From: Clostridium_AD sp050717635
GTDB lineage: Bacteria; Bacillota; Clostridia; Clostridiales; Clostridiaceae
Assembly: GCF_050717635.1 (NCBI RefSeq)
Contig: NZ_JBOITO010000036.1
Span: 62,001-126,000, forward strand
Direction: 5' to 3'
DNA: 64,000 nucleotides
Position numbers and translations under genes: made by a program. The notes below the pieces were generated by a model. That model saw only the letters and a list, made by a program, of their open reading frames with translations, made no database searches and had not been told where the DNA came from. Of this stretch, positions 53,442-61,787 are shown in pieces. How positions within the stretch are numbered: the first letter of the stretch is position 1; every line of letters starts with the position of its first letter.

Positions 53442-54497
53442 CTACTTTTTTAACTTCCACCAAATACATTCATCATCTTCTTTATAGCGTACCATTCCAA
53501 GCTTCTGTAGTAATTTATGTGAAGGTATATTGTTTTTTAATGTGTCTGCAATTACACATTTAACTTTAGAGTTTAAGAACATCCATTGTATAATTGAGTT
53601 TAACGCCTCGAGCATATATCCTTTACGTCTATAATCACTCTGCATGGCATAACCAACTACAACCTCCCCATCTTCATTAGGGTATCCCTTTACCATTATA
53701 GCTCCAATACTTCGATTTTCCCCATTCAAAATTATGATCCAAGTTGTATACCACATGAAATTAAGAGGATTATTTTGTACATCCTTTAATCTTATTTTAT
53801 ATACATTTTCTTCTTTAATACCGATGTTTTTATTAGTAATAGCTAAACCTAAATTTCTCTCCATTTTATTATAATTGTTTATGCATAGTTCAAGATTGTA
53901 TTTATCTAAGGGTAAGACACTTAGCCTCTCTGTATTTAGCTTTACATATTCCCCCTTTAATATTGAATAATATTTACAATCTACTAGTGAACCAGTATTC
54001 ATCCTATGTATCTTTCTTAAAGTACCTTCATATTTTAAACCACACTTTTCCATAACTCTTCCAGAGGCTAAATTATCTACATTATGACGTCCGGTTATGC
54101 GTTCAAACCCTACTTCTTTAAAAGCAAAATTAATAACCGCAGAAAAAGCTTCAGTTGTTATCCCTTTGTTCCAAAAGGCCTTACTTGTGCAATAGCCAAT
54201 CTCACAGTTTTCAATATTATTGTCTATATTAAAAATTACAATAGACCCAACTACACTTCCATTTTCTTTTATCTCTATTGCCCAATTGTAATTTTCTCGG
54301 TTACTATATTCATCAATCCACATTTTAAGTGTTTTTTTACTTACTTCAATGTCACTGTGGGTTTGCCAAGAGACATATCTTGTAACCTCATCATCAGATG
54401 CCCAATTATTAAACATATCTGCCGCATCTTTCTCTTTAAATTGTCTCAATATAAGCCTTTGAGTTTCTATTGTTTTTGTTCCAGTATGTTTTAGCAT
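53442..54497 (-). CDS. Tandem GNAT acetyltransferase (RimJ/RimL type)
   Basis: This 351-residue protein holds two RimJ-type GNAT domains. The first (1-180) opens ETQRLILRQFKEKDAADMF and contains CEIGYCTSKAFWNKGITTEAF. The second (185-351) opens LNTERLSVLPLDKYNLEL and contains GYAMQSDYRRKGYMLEAL. Both keep the acetyl-CoA loop pattern (R/N-x-x-G). Fused pairs may act on ribosomal protein or antibiotic amines; the substrate is unknown. Confidence 0.85.
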   Translation of the reverse strand: MLKHTGTKTIETQRLILRQFKEKDAADMFNNWASDDEVTRYVSWQTHSDIEVSKKTLKMWIDEYSNRENYNWAIEIKENGSVVGSIVIFNIDNNIENCEIGYCTSKAFWNKGITTEAFSAVINFAFKEVGFERITGRHNVDNLASGRVMEKCGLKYEGTLRKIHRMNTGSLVDCKYYSILKGEYVKLNTERLSVLPLDKYNLELCINNYNKMERNLGLAITNKNIGIKEENVYKIRLKDVQNNPLNFMWYTTWIIILNGENRSIGAIMVKGYPNEDGEVVVGYAMQSDYRRKGYMLEALNSIIQWMFLNSKVKCVIADTLKNNIPSHKLLQKLGMVRYKEDDECIWWKLKK

Positions 54498-54706
54498 GAA
54501 AAATCCCTCCTAGTTTTCTATACGATCATAGTGGACTCCACCTTTTGAAGTTATTAGACCAGAGAATTATTATGACGCATTTTAGGAATGTTGTGCAAGA
54601 AACTTACTGTAGATTATGCTTGTACTGTACGTGACCATGACCTTGCCTGTTGCAGAAGTTTAGCATAAAGAGATTAATTCAGTTAAGCCATAGCCACTCA
54701 CCACAA

Positions 54707-55375
54707 CTAAATCGTCTCATCCAACTTCTGAATCTTTGAGTTGGAAATTAAATATACATTGCCTAAAATGTCGATTTTATCTCCCTTTACACGTACAGCG
54801 CAGTCTTTGTTCGACGCATAAACATTCATTTCTTCTAATAAGGGAAATAGTTCGCCTTGAATCTGCGCAATGTTATTTTCAAGATCAAAATGAGACAGGA
54901 CAGAAAAATCATCAAGGCCGATACCATCGTAAATAGAGCTTATTTCACCTTTATAGCCAGTATATTTCGAGTATAACCATTTAGCCGACATGTTTATCGC
55001 ACCAGCGCTTGTTCCCATCACAACGGCTCTGCTTTTTTTAATCAAATCCGACAATTTATATTCAATTAAAAGACCGTTCTGTTCAACGACATTTCCACCC
55101 AACAAGAAAATGACCGAAGCATTTTGAATTAATTTTTGGGCCTCTTCCTTCTGTACGCCATAATCAATTAAATGATATTCATTAAACATAATGTTGGCCT
55201 GGTCAAGCCACGAGCGTTCAGTAGAACTAACTTCCTCATCTTCATGAAGAAATGGATTCGCGCTAATCATAACAAGCGATTTTCTATCAGTTATATCCTC
55301 ATGCAACAACCTGACCAACTTCTCAAGAAAAACATCGTTAAACCAACCTAAATAATAGTGAGTTTTCATAAGCAC
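54707..55375 (-). CDS. Peptidase E-type S51 dipeptidase
   Basis: The 222-residue cytoplasmic protein shows the S51 elbow MGTSAGAINMS, the upstream LLGGN motif and a histidine in VLSHFDLENN. It should cleave Asp-X dipeptides. A GGAGGTGC site precedes the ATG at 55375. By eye it is richer in G+C than its neighbours, which may mean separate origin. It is the third S51 locus of the window. A long inverted repeat lies upstream (55431-55464). Confidence 0.82.
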   Translation of the reverse strand: MLMKTHYYLGWFNDVFLEKLVRLLHEDITDRKSLVMISANPFLHEDEEVSSTERSWLDQANIMFNEYHLIDYGVQKEEAQKLIQNASVIFLLGGNVVEQNGLLIEYKLSDLIKKSRAVVMGTSAGAINMSAKWLYSKYTGYKGEISSIYDGIGLDDFSVLSHFDLENNIAQIQGELFPLLEEMNVYASNKDCAVRVKGDKIDILGNVYLISNSKIQKLDETI

Positions 55376-55430
55376 CTCCGTAGTAAAGTTTATATAATAT
55401 AAATAATCTGTAGTTCACTTACTCTACAAA

Positions 55431-55464
55431 GTTGTATATATCGTATTTGTTAGATATATACAAC
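55431..55464. promoter_or_regulatory. Inverted repeat upstream of the peptidase E gene
   Basis: GTTGTATATATC and GATATATACAAC are perfect 12-base arms with a ten-base gap, 56-89 bases from the peptidase start. No T run follows, so a regulator operator is the likeliest use. The remaining 55465-55620 stretch shows nothing recognisable. Confidence 0.5.
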
Positions 55465-55676
55465 CTGTAAGAAAAAGTTATCATCATTAGTTGGTGAATG
55501 TTTTCGGAAAAATTCCATCCATTATAATCTACCAATTTAATAATATATTACCATAAAACACCACTAAAATAAAGATTAGGATAAAACTCCACAAACAATA
55601 AATGTAAATAAAGACATTTTAATTTGACATAGAATTTAGGTATTTCAAATATAATATATAAGAGGTGGGGGCTATT

Positions 55677-56738
55677 ATGTTAAAAAAGTATCTTAAGCGT
55701 GTTTTACTTTTAGTGGGTGTACTAGTATTATTTTTGGTTCTGTATGTATTATTTATGATAATAACAGATTATAAGCCAAAGGAGATAACTCCTATAGCTA
55801 TTGAAAATAATAAACAAGATAAAATCAATGTAAACCAAACACTTTCTCTATTAACTTACAATATTGGCTATGCCGGAATGGATGAAGGCCGAGATTTCTT
55901 TATGGATGGTGGAACTCAATCCCGATCAGAAAGCAAAGAAAAAACTTTAGAGAATTTAAAAGGCATGAATGAATTTATAAAAGATAGTAAAGCTTCCTTT
56001 ATTTTTCTTCAGGAGGTAGATATTAATGCTACAAGAAGTTATCATATTAATGAATATGACTTTTTAAAAAGTAATTTATCCAACTATAACTCAAGTTTAG
56101 CTATTAACTATAAGTCACCTTGGGTGCCAATACCTATATTAAAACCACATGGGAAGGTTGAAGCAGGGCTAGTGACTTTTTCTAGTTATAAAATAGAAAC
56201 TTCAAATAGATACGTACTTCCGGGCGTAGAAAATTGGTTTAAGCAGTTAGGAGACCTAGATAGGTGTTTCATGGAGTCAAGAATTTCTGTAGATGACGGG
56301 AAGGATTTAATATTAGTTAATTTACATCCTTCAGCTTATGACAAAGGTGGACTTGTAAGAAAGCAGCAACTTGGATACTTGAAAAATTATATTTCAGCTG
56401 AATACCATAAAGGAAATTACTTAATAGTAGGGGGCGACTGGAATCATCTTATTCCAGGTACAGATCCAAGTTTGTTTAAAACTACAGAGACTTGGCCGGA
56501 ATGGCTTCAAAAGATACCAGAAGATTTTACACCAGAGGGTTTTAAGTGGATAGCAGACAAAACAATACCAACTACAAGAACGGATGCAACTAGTTATGTA
56601 AAAGATGAAAATTTTTCTGCAGTAATTGATGGTTTTTTAGTTTCACCAAATATTGAAATAGAAAATGTTAAAGGCTATGCACTAGAATTTAAATATACGG
56701 ACCATAACCCAGTAAAAATAGAGTTTAAACTTAAATAA
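55677..56738 (+). CDS. Membrane-anchored endonuclease/exonuclease/phosphatase-family protein
   Basis: This protein of about 353 residues starts with a membrane anchor (about 8-33) and then an EEP domain outside the membrane: LLTYNIGYAGMDEG, IFLQEVD, VGGDWNH and a final TDHNPVKIEF. The residues ligating metal and the catalytic Asp/His pair are all present. EEP proteins cut phosphodiesters in nucleic acids or lipids; an extracytoplasmic member is more likely a sphingomyelinase-like or nuclease enzyme. GAGGTGGGGG favours the ATG at 55677 over a GTG at 55665. Confidence 0.8.
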   Translation: MLKKYLKRVLLLVGVLVLFLVLYVLFMIITDYKPKEITPIAIENNKQDKINVNQTLSLLTYNIGYAGMDEGRDFFMDGGTQSRSESKEKTLENLKGMNEFIKDSKASFIFLQEVDINATRSYHINEYDFLKSNLSNYNSSLAINYKSPWVPIPILKPHGKVEAGLVTFSSYKIETSNRYVLPGVENWFKQLGDLDRCFMESRISVDDGKDLILVNLHPSAYDKGGLVRKQQLGYLKNYISAEYHKGNYLIVGGDWNHLIPGTDPSLFKTTETWPEWLQKIPEDFTPEGFKWIADKTIPTTRTDATSYVKDENFSAVIDGFLVSPNIEIENVKGYALEFKYTDHNPVKIEFKLK

Positions 56739-56742
56739 TAAA

Positions 56743-56783
56743 GCCTTATCTTGGTGATATATCTCACACAAGATAAGGTTTTT
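56743..56783. terminator. Terminator
   Basis: GCCTTATCTTG pairs with CAAGATAAGGT, followed by TTTTT on the plus strand. It serves the EEP gene. Confidence 0.8.
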
Positions 56784-56805
56784 CACTCAAACAATAGCTT
56801 CCATT

Positions 56806-57498
56806 TTATAAACCTAATTCTTCAGAAATCTTATTTGATCTTTCACAAAATTCTTTTACTTTTGGAATGTCTTTTTCCATTACACCATCATTGTATTTAT
56901 GGCTTGTCTTAGTTAAAGAATCTACACCATAAGGTTTTACCTGTTTGATACATTCTTCTACATTGTCCGGTCCTAAACCTCCCGCAATAATAACTGGTAT
57001 ATTTACAGATCTTACAATCTCTGCATCAATGTCCCAATCGTGTGTCATGCCGCTTGCCCCGATACCTGTATCTGCTGCTAGTCCTGAATCTGTTAAGATA
57101 TAATCACAGAATTTCGAATATTCTTTTGCACGTTCTATAGCGCAAGGTCCGTCCACAAGAACCGCTTGCATAAGTTCAACACCTGGGCATTCTTTATGTA
57201 ACCTTTTGGCGAATGCTGCATCAGCTGTAAATTCCATACCCGCAATATGCAGAATATCCGGCTTTACTCTGTTTGCAATGAAAATCATTTCATCTGGGTC
57301 TGTATTTAGCATAATAGCTACACATTTTACACCACGTTTTTTTGCTTCATCGAAGATACGATCAACAACATCAAACGGAACACGATGAGCTGGTACCCCT
57401 CCGCTCTGCATAGGTACCAGGCCAATATGGTCTGCACCAGCATTCATAGTTGCAACACTTTCATTGTAGTTTACTAAAGAATATATTTGATTTTTCAT
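56806..57498 (-). CDS. TIM-barrel protein of the TrpF (PRA isomerase) type
   Basis: The 230-residue protein resembles phosphoribosylanthranilate isomerase: an early NAGADHIGLV strand, a middle DILHIAGMEF, and the phosphate-binding end IIAGGLGPDNVEECI followed by GVDSLTKTS. No other trp gene is near. It lies four bases after a PfkB nucleoside-type kinase, so a role in ribose- or nucleoside-phosphate metabolism is more plausible than tryptophan synthesis. The sequence lacks the usual TrpF start (KxCGL), which also argues for a different substrate. Confidence 0.6.
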   Translation of the reverse strand: MKNQIYSLVNYNESVATMNAGADHIGLVPMQSGGVPAHRVPFDVVDRIFDEAKKRGVKCVAIMLNTDPDEMIFIANRVKPDILHIAGMEFTADAAFAKRLHKECPGVELMQAVLVDGPCAIERAKEYSKFCDYILTDSGLAADTGIGASGMTHDWDIDAEIVRSVNIPVIIAGGLGPDNVEECIKQVKPYGVDSLTKTSHKYNDGVMEKDIPKVKEFCERSNKISEELGL

Positions 57499-57502
57499 AT
57501 TT

Positions 57503-58447
57503 TTACACCTCTTCAGAAAATTTTTCTGCTCTTTCTAATATATTTTTAATACTTAAATTTGGAGATACCGACTGGGTAGCTTCTACAGTTAAACTTGCTG
57601 CTGCCTGGGTCAATAGCCCTACTCTTTTTAATGACATTGTATTATCGTACTTAAAACGTGCCCAAGTTATGGTCGCCATATTACAATCACCAGCTCCATT
57701 TACACTCACTACATGTGAATTCAAAATTGGAATACAATACACTTCTCCTTCTCTTGAACACAAGATTCCCTTTGCCCCTAAAGATATAAATACATTCTTT
57801 ACTCCCTTTTGATGTAAAACTCCGGCTGCTTCTTTAGCGGTTTCAGTATCAACAATTTTAACTCCTGATAAAATACTTGCTTCTAATTCATTAGGTTTAA
57901 AAGTATCAATCTTATCTAAAATATTTTCAAATCTATTAACTTTAGCAATAGAAACTGGATCTGCGAAAATTGGCACAGTACAATGCTTCGCAAGCCACTC
58001 GATAGATTCTTTTGGAATATTTCCATCAAGCACACAAATGGATGCTCCGTTAATGAAGTTTATACGTCTCTCCAAGAATTCCGGAGTAATATTTTCAGTA
58101 ATTTTCATATCATTAACCGCTGTGACCATATCTCCTTTCTCATCTGTGACATATAAATAAGTCGAGCTTTTGGTATTAAAAATACATTCAGCATAATCCA
58201 AGTGAATGTCATACTTTTTACACTCCTCAGATAAAAACTTTCCAAAATAATCATCCCCATAGACTGTTACCAAATATGTAGGAACATCTAATTTTGCTAA
58301 GTTATGAGCAATATTCTGTCCTACTCCACCTACTGTCATCTGAATGTTTCCGATATTCGAATCTTTTTCCCTATATATATCTCTAGACAAGCCTGCTATA
58401 TCTAAATTCAGCCCCCCTATAACTACTACATATTTTCCTATTACCAT
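57503..58447 (-). CDS. PfkB-family carbohydrate kinase (pseudouridine kinase-like)
   Basis: The 314-residue kinase has the N-terminal VVIGGLNLDIAG, the lid segment MTVGGVGQNIAHNLAKL and the catalytic SVNGAGDCNMA (the family GAGD aspartate). The pattern is closest to PsuK pseudouridine kinases. A PsuG glycosidase partner is absent; instead a TrpF-like barrel follows four bases on, so the pair is probably one pathway. Adenosine- or ribose-type substrates are alternatives. Confidence 0.78.
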   Translation of the reverse strand: MVIGKYVVVIGGLNLDIAGLSRDIYREKDSNIGNIQMTVGGVGQNIAHNLAKLDVPTYLVTVYGDDYFGKFLSEECKKYDIHLDYAECIFNTKSSTYLYVTDEKGDMVTAVNDMKITENITPEFLERRINFINGASICVLDGNIPKESIEWLAKHCTVPIFADPVSIAKVNRFENILDKIDTFKPNELEASILSGVKIVDTETAKEAAGVLHQKGVKNVFISLGAKGILCSREGEVYCIPILNSHVVSVNGAGDCNMATITWARFKYDNTMSLKRVGLLTQAAASLTVEATQSVSPNLSIKNILERAEKFSEEV

Positions 58448-58502
58448 CTCTATACCTCCAGACCTTTATGAATAAACTATAACATAATTTCTTTTACTCT
58501 TT

Positions 58503-58952
58503 TTATCTTATCTTAACTATTTCACCTGGTAAATTCTCAAGCAACAAAGTAATAATTCTATCATAGTCCTCTATTTTATAATAATGAATATCTTCGTATG
58601 AAGCGCGCTCAATAAATGATACCTTTACATCATTTTTCAGAGATACTTGTACATTTTTCAAGTTGTTCCACTTTCCAGAACCAAAGTAGCGTATAGTGTT
58701 AAAACCTTTACGTGTGATTCCTTTTTTAGCCCATGTCAAAATTAAAGAGACCACTCCTAAAATTCCTAGTATGATATGAACCCATGTTTTAGCATATAAA
58801 TAAGTAATTTCCAGTATCACCATAATACTAATTACTAGAAATATAATGTCCATTGTTTGTTTCCTTGCTGGAATGATTAAATCTCTTATGTCTTTTATAC
58901 AATCTACAATAATTATAATAAAAAATAAAAATATTAATCCACCATAAACCAT
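58503..58952 (-). CDS. Small membrane protein (DUF5673-like)
   Basis: The 149-residue protein has three hydrophobic helices (about 3-20, 33-52, 58-75) and a C-terminal soluble part (TRKGFNTIRYFGSGKWNNLK, then SFIERASYEDIHYYKIEDYD) like that of DUF5673-type membrane proteins. A single gene; function unknown. Confidence 0.6.
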   Translation of the reverse strand: MVYGGLIFLFFIIIIVDCIKDIRDLIIPARKQTMDIIFLVISIMVILEITYLYAKTWVHIILGILGVVSLILTWAKKGITRKGFNTIRYFGSGKWNNLKNVQVSLKNDVKVSFIERASYEDIHYYKIEDYDRIITLLLENLPGEIVKIR

Positions 58953-59005
58953 ATTTATCCCCTTCTTAAGTAATATTATAACATAAACACATTAAATAAA
59001 ATAAA

Positions 59006-59034
59006 AAAATAGAGGTAATTTAACCTCTATTTCC
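59006..59034 (-). terminator. Terminator
   Basis: AAATAGAGGTTA and TAACCTCTATTT form a stem; T-rich sequence follows on the minus strand. It ends the small gene at 59055. Confidence 0.8.
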
Positions 59035-59054
59035 ACTGATCTAATATAAGTTTT

Positions 59055-59285
59055 TTATTCTATTGAGGAAATGCTCATAGTTGCTCTATGGCACTTCAAT
59101 AACTCACCACTATTCACATCAACAAAGTAAGCATATTCAACGAATGGCTGCCCATCACCGTCCATCGTATATACATGATAATCTTTACCTTCAATATTTC
59201 TTTCTGAGTCATAAGTAATTTTAACCTTAGATGTTACGATGTCTAAGCCCTCTTCTTTGGATATCTTATAGTTAGATGTCTCCAT
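59055..59285 (-). CDS. Small PepSY-like protein
   Basis: The 76-residue product (ATG at 59285, after AGGGAGGA) ends with FVEYAYFVDVNSGELLK, which resembles the PepSY pattern of strand-turn-acidic VDxxTGE. No signal peptide or membrane helix is seen. A longer frame from 59369 lacks a ribosome site. Function unknown. Confidence 0.6.
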   Translation of the reverse strand: METSNYKISKEEGLDIVTSKVKITYDSERNIEGKDYHVYTMDGDGQPFVEYAYFVDVNSGELLKCHRATMSISSIE

Positions 59286-59396
59286 AAAAATTCCTCCCTT
59301 TTGCGCTTCCATACTAATTATACCATATTTATTAAATTTAAACAAATTATAACTCTTTCCAAATATCATATTTCATGCTTAAAAAAGTGTATGAAA

Positions 59397-59440
59397 AAAC
59401 ACACATTTCTACCGATTTAATACCAGTAAAACGTGTGTCA
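59397..59440 (-). terminator. Terminator of the RHH-like gene
   Basis: On the minus strand ACACACGTTTT pairs with GAAATGTGTGT, followed by T6. Confidence 0.7.
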
Positions 59441-59457
59441 ATTTTTATAAGAGTTTC

Positions 59458-59883
59458 TTATTTATATTTTTCAATATATTCTAAAAGCGCCATGCTAACC
59501 AAATCTATACTTTTATACTCTTTATATTGCTCTGCAAAATCTTTAAACTGCGTTAAAACATCTGAATACAGTCTAATAGTAGTCGTCGTCTTAAATTCTC
59601 CGTTAATAATATCTTCATTAATTTTTAATTCCTCTGTTTGAGGTATATCAATTATAATTTTACAATCTGTTATTTGCTTCTCTGTTTCTATTTCTCTTTC
59701 AATTTTATCCGCTACTTTTTTCTGTTCCACTACAAAATCATAAGCTGAATCGATAGCTTCCTCTATGCTATCGGAATTAAAGCTAATGCAAGGTATTTCG
59801 TCATCTAAAGTCAAACAAAATCTAGAACTTGATTGGATTTTCACCTTATATCCTGCATCTATAAGTTTTTCTAATTTATTCAT
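59458..59883 (-). CDS. Possible ribbon-helix-helix DNA-binding protein
   Basis: The 141-residue protein has an N-terminal beta-rich part (VKIQSSSRFCLTLDD) and a coiled region, then a C-terminal segment TTTTIRLYSDVLTQFKDFAEQ like a ribbon-helix-helix fold (an antiparallel strand and two helices). HicB-like antitoxins share this layout, but no toxin gene is adjacent. The function is therefore open. GGGGTG lies before the ATG at 59883. Confidence 0.5.
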   Translation of the reverse strand: MNKLEKLIDAGYKVKIQSSSRFCLTLDDEIPCISFNSDSIEEAIDSAYDFVVEQKKVADKIEREIETEKQITDCKIIIDIPQTEELKINEDIINGEFKTTTTIRLYSDVLTQFKDFAEQYKEYKSIDLVSMALLEYIEKYK

Positions 59884-60083
59884 CCTTCACACCCCTTTTT
59901 TAAAATATTTTCAAACTTCTTTTGGTGTTATATTCTTCAGTTTTTACCCTAATATTTATAAGCTTATTATGCCACATTATATATATATTATGTTTTATAA
60001 TCATAATCTTCTTATATATAAACCCATAATCAGGATTTTCTTACTTCCTGCATTGCTTCTATTGTATACTTTAAATAGTAGTA

Positions 60084-60260
60084 TTAAAACTTTCCTAATA
60101 AGACTAATACAACTAAAATAACCCCTATAAATCTACCGACATATTTAGCAGCTTCACTCGGTTCTGTACCCTCTTTAATCATCCATCCTCTCCCAAACAT
60201 AAAAGTTTGTTTTGGAAATATAATCATTAAAATACCTAAAATTAATATAATAATATTCAT
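60084..60260 (-). CDS. Small DUF6199-like membrane protein
   Basis: A 58-codon frame with a strong AGAGGGGG site encodes two short hydrophobic helices around GRGWMIKEGTEPSEAAKYVG, the DUF6199 pattern. Start at 60260 and stop at 60084 are in frame. Function unknown. The 59884-60083 stretch shows nothing else. Confidence 0.6.
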   Translation of the reverse strand: MNIIILILGILMIIFPKQTFMFGRGWMIKEGTEPSEAAKYVGRFIGVILVVLVLLGKF

Positions 60261-60273
60261 ATTATTCCCCCTC

Positions 60274-60384
60274 TTACTTAAATTCTTTTAGCTTTGCCAT
60301 GTATATATCTTTATATTTATCAAATAAAAACACCTTTCCATTTGTCAAAATAAAGTACACTTCACATTTACAAATTTCATTCAT
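60274..60384 (-). other. 36-codon frame, perhaps a remnant
   Basis: An ATG frame of 36 codons (contains CEVYFILTNGKVFLFDKYKD) lies between the frameshifted gene and the DUF6199-like gene. It has no ribosome site. It may be the tail of a lost gene. Confidence 0.3.
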
Positions 60385-60393
60385 ATAATAGAA

Positions 60394-60826
60394 CTATTTT
60401 ATTTTCATGACCTTATCATTAATTTCTTTGTCTGTTAATTTATAATCCTTTGGAGTTAACCACAGTTCATACACATGCTTATCTATTTCATACATGAATA
60501 TTACTTTTTCAGCAGAGATATTTTTTTCTTTTAGAACTTTCATTACTGCTTTTGTATTGAATATAAGAATCCAAAATATTTTTTATTTTGAAGTCTTTTG
60601 AAATCGGGAAATAGATTTCGTCATTTAAGCAAGTCACATTTGCATAATAGTTACCATAAATAATATCAATTTTTGTAGCACCTACTTTAAATGACAGTTC
60701 TGGATATTTTGTATCCAGATATTTTGTAAACTCACTTCTTATACTCAAGAGAAAAATAAATGCGATTACTATAACCACGAGGATTATTCCCCCGACATTT
60801 ATCAATGTAACTCTATTTTTATCCAT
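60394..60826 (-). pseudogene. YfjL-like membrane gene broken by a frameshift
   Basis: The ATG at 60826 (after GGGGGTG) opens a frame with one membrane helix (about 10-30) and SFKVGATKIDIIYGNYYANV. The frame stops at 60509, but near 60565 the sequence continues in another frame as KAVMKVLKEKNISAEKVIFM and ends LTDKEINDKVMKIK at 60394. The total of 433 bases leaves one base over. A single-base indel or an assembly error would explain it. The two parts look like one YfjL-type protein of about 144 residues. Confidence 0.7.
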
Positions 60827-60969
60827 AAAGCACCCCCAAAATCTCACACCCACATTTAAGTGAATGCTATCCTTATATATTAAATATTACCATACAACAA
60901 AAAATAACTCCATGTAGTTTTAGTCGTTATGCTATATATGTATTCCGATTTAAACAAAAAACAAAAAAA

Positions 60970-60993
60970 GACTGGCTAAATTACACCAGTCAA
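60970..60993 (-). terminator. Terminator-like hairpin
   Basis: GACTGG and CCAGTC flank a ten-base loop, followed by T7 on the minus strand. No clear gene ends just upstream; the 60994-61205 stretch otherwise shows no supported gene. Confidence 0.55.
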
Positions 60994-61209
60994 TTATTAT
61001 ATTCATGTTTATATATTTAAATTAAAGGGGGACTCTAATTTAAAAAATCATTTAATAGCTATTTGCTATATATTTATACTAACAATTCTTTATGTCATCA
61101 TGATGTCGAAAACAAAAATAAATTGTAAATTTAAATTAAAATCTCCTTCTTCCATATTAACTTATCTTAATTTTGCTAAGCATCTCAATACTGTGATTAA
61201 TTAATTCAA

Positions 61210-61443
61210 CTAATTCAATTTTTCCTTAATCTCTTCAAATCTATTTACTATATTTCCATAAACTTCTTTTTCCTCTAAAAACATATTTAATGGTCTAACC
61301 CATATTCCTTTTTCGCCATAAAGGGCCTGGTAAACCACCATATCTTCAAGAGTTTCTGAGTGTTTTGCTACATAAAGTACCAAATACTCATTCCCTTTAA
61401 AGTGTCTATATTTTTTCCCTGTTTTTATTTCTCTATGATTCAT
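61210..61443 (-). CDS. DUF1653 protein
   Basis: The 77-residue protein has the DUF1653 pattern: GKKYRHFKGNEYLVLYVAKHSETLE at the start and VVYQALYGEKGIWVRPLNMFLE. It is a small SH3-like domain of unknown role. The cell function is unknown. Confidence 0.8.
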   Translation of the reverse strand: MNHREIKTGKKYRHFKGNEYLVLYVAKHSETLEDMVVYQALYGEKGIWVRPLNMFLEEKEVYGNIVNRFEEIKEKLN

Positions 61444-61476
61444 TTATCATGTACCCCCTAAACTTTATTATGCTAT

Positions 61477-61653
61477 TTATTCTGAAACAAAATAAGCAAA
61501 CGGTAAAAGATTTACTCCTGTGTAAATCTTTCCATTTTTACACCTAACTGCTACAGCAACTGTATGATTATATTTTATACTATCATAGTTCTTTTTTATG
61601 GTTTCAGAAGCTTTTTCAATCAACTCTAAGTCTTTTTCTATTAAATCTTCCAC
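61477..61653 (-). pseudogene. N-terminal half of a cytidine deaminase-like gene
   Basis: A GTG at 61653 after GGAGGGG opens 58 codons that match cytidine/blasticidin deaminase N-termini (YNHTVAVAVRCKNGKIYTGVN). The frame then ends at FVSE, before the HAE and PCxxC zinc motifs, so no active enzyme can form. The 3' part of the gene is missing. Confidence 0.65.
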
Positions 61654-61787
61654 TTAATTTCCCCTCCTATAAATTCAATCACAGTGATAGTCCTTTATAC
61701 AACGCTTTTCTTAATATCTTTCAGGTTGTGAGTACAGTGCTATGAGATTAACTCAAAATGGATGTTTTATATAAAATGTTGCTTCAC

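Noticed and set aside
54498..54706. Possible gene remnant between GNAT and peptidase E
   Set aside because: No frame matches a family I recognise; nothing supported was seen in this stretch.
61030..61205. Plus-strand frame resembling a small membrane peptide after GGGGG
   Set aside because: No ATG, GTG or TTG follows at a suitable distance, so a start cannot be supported.
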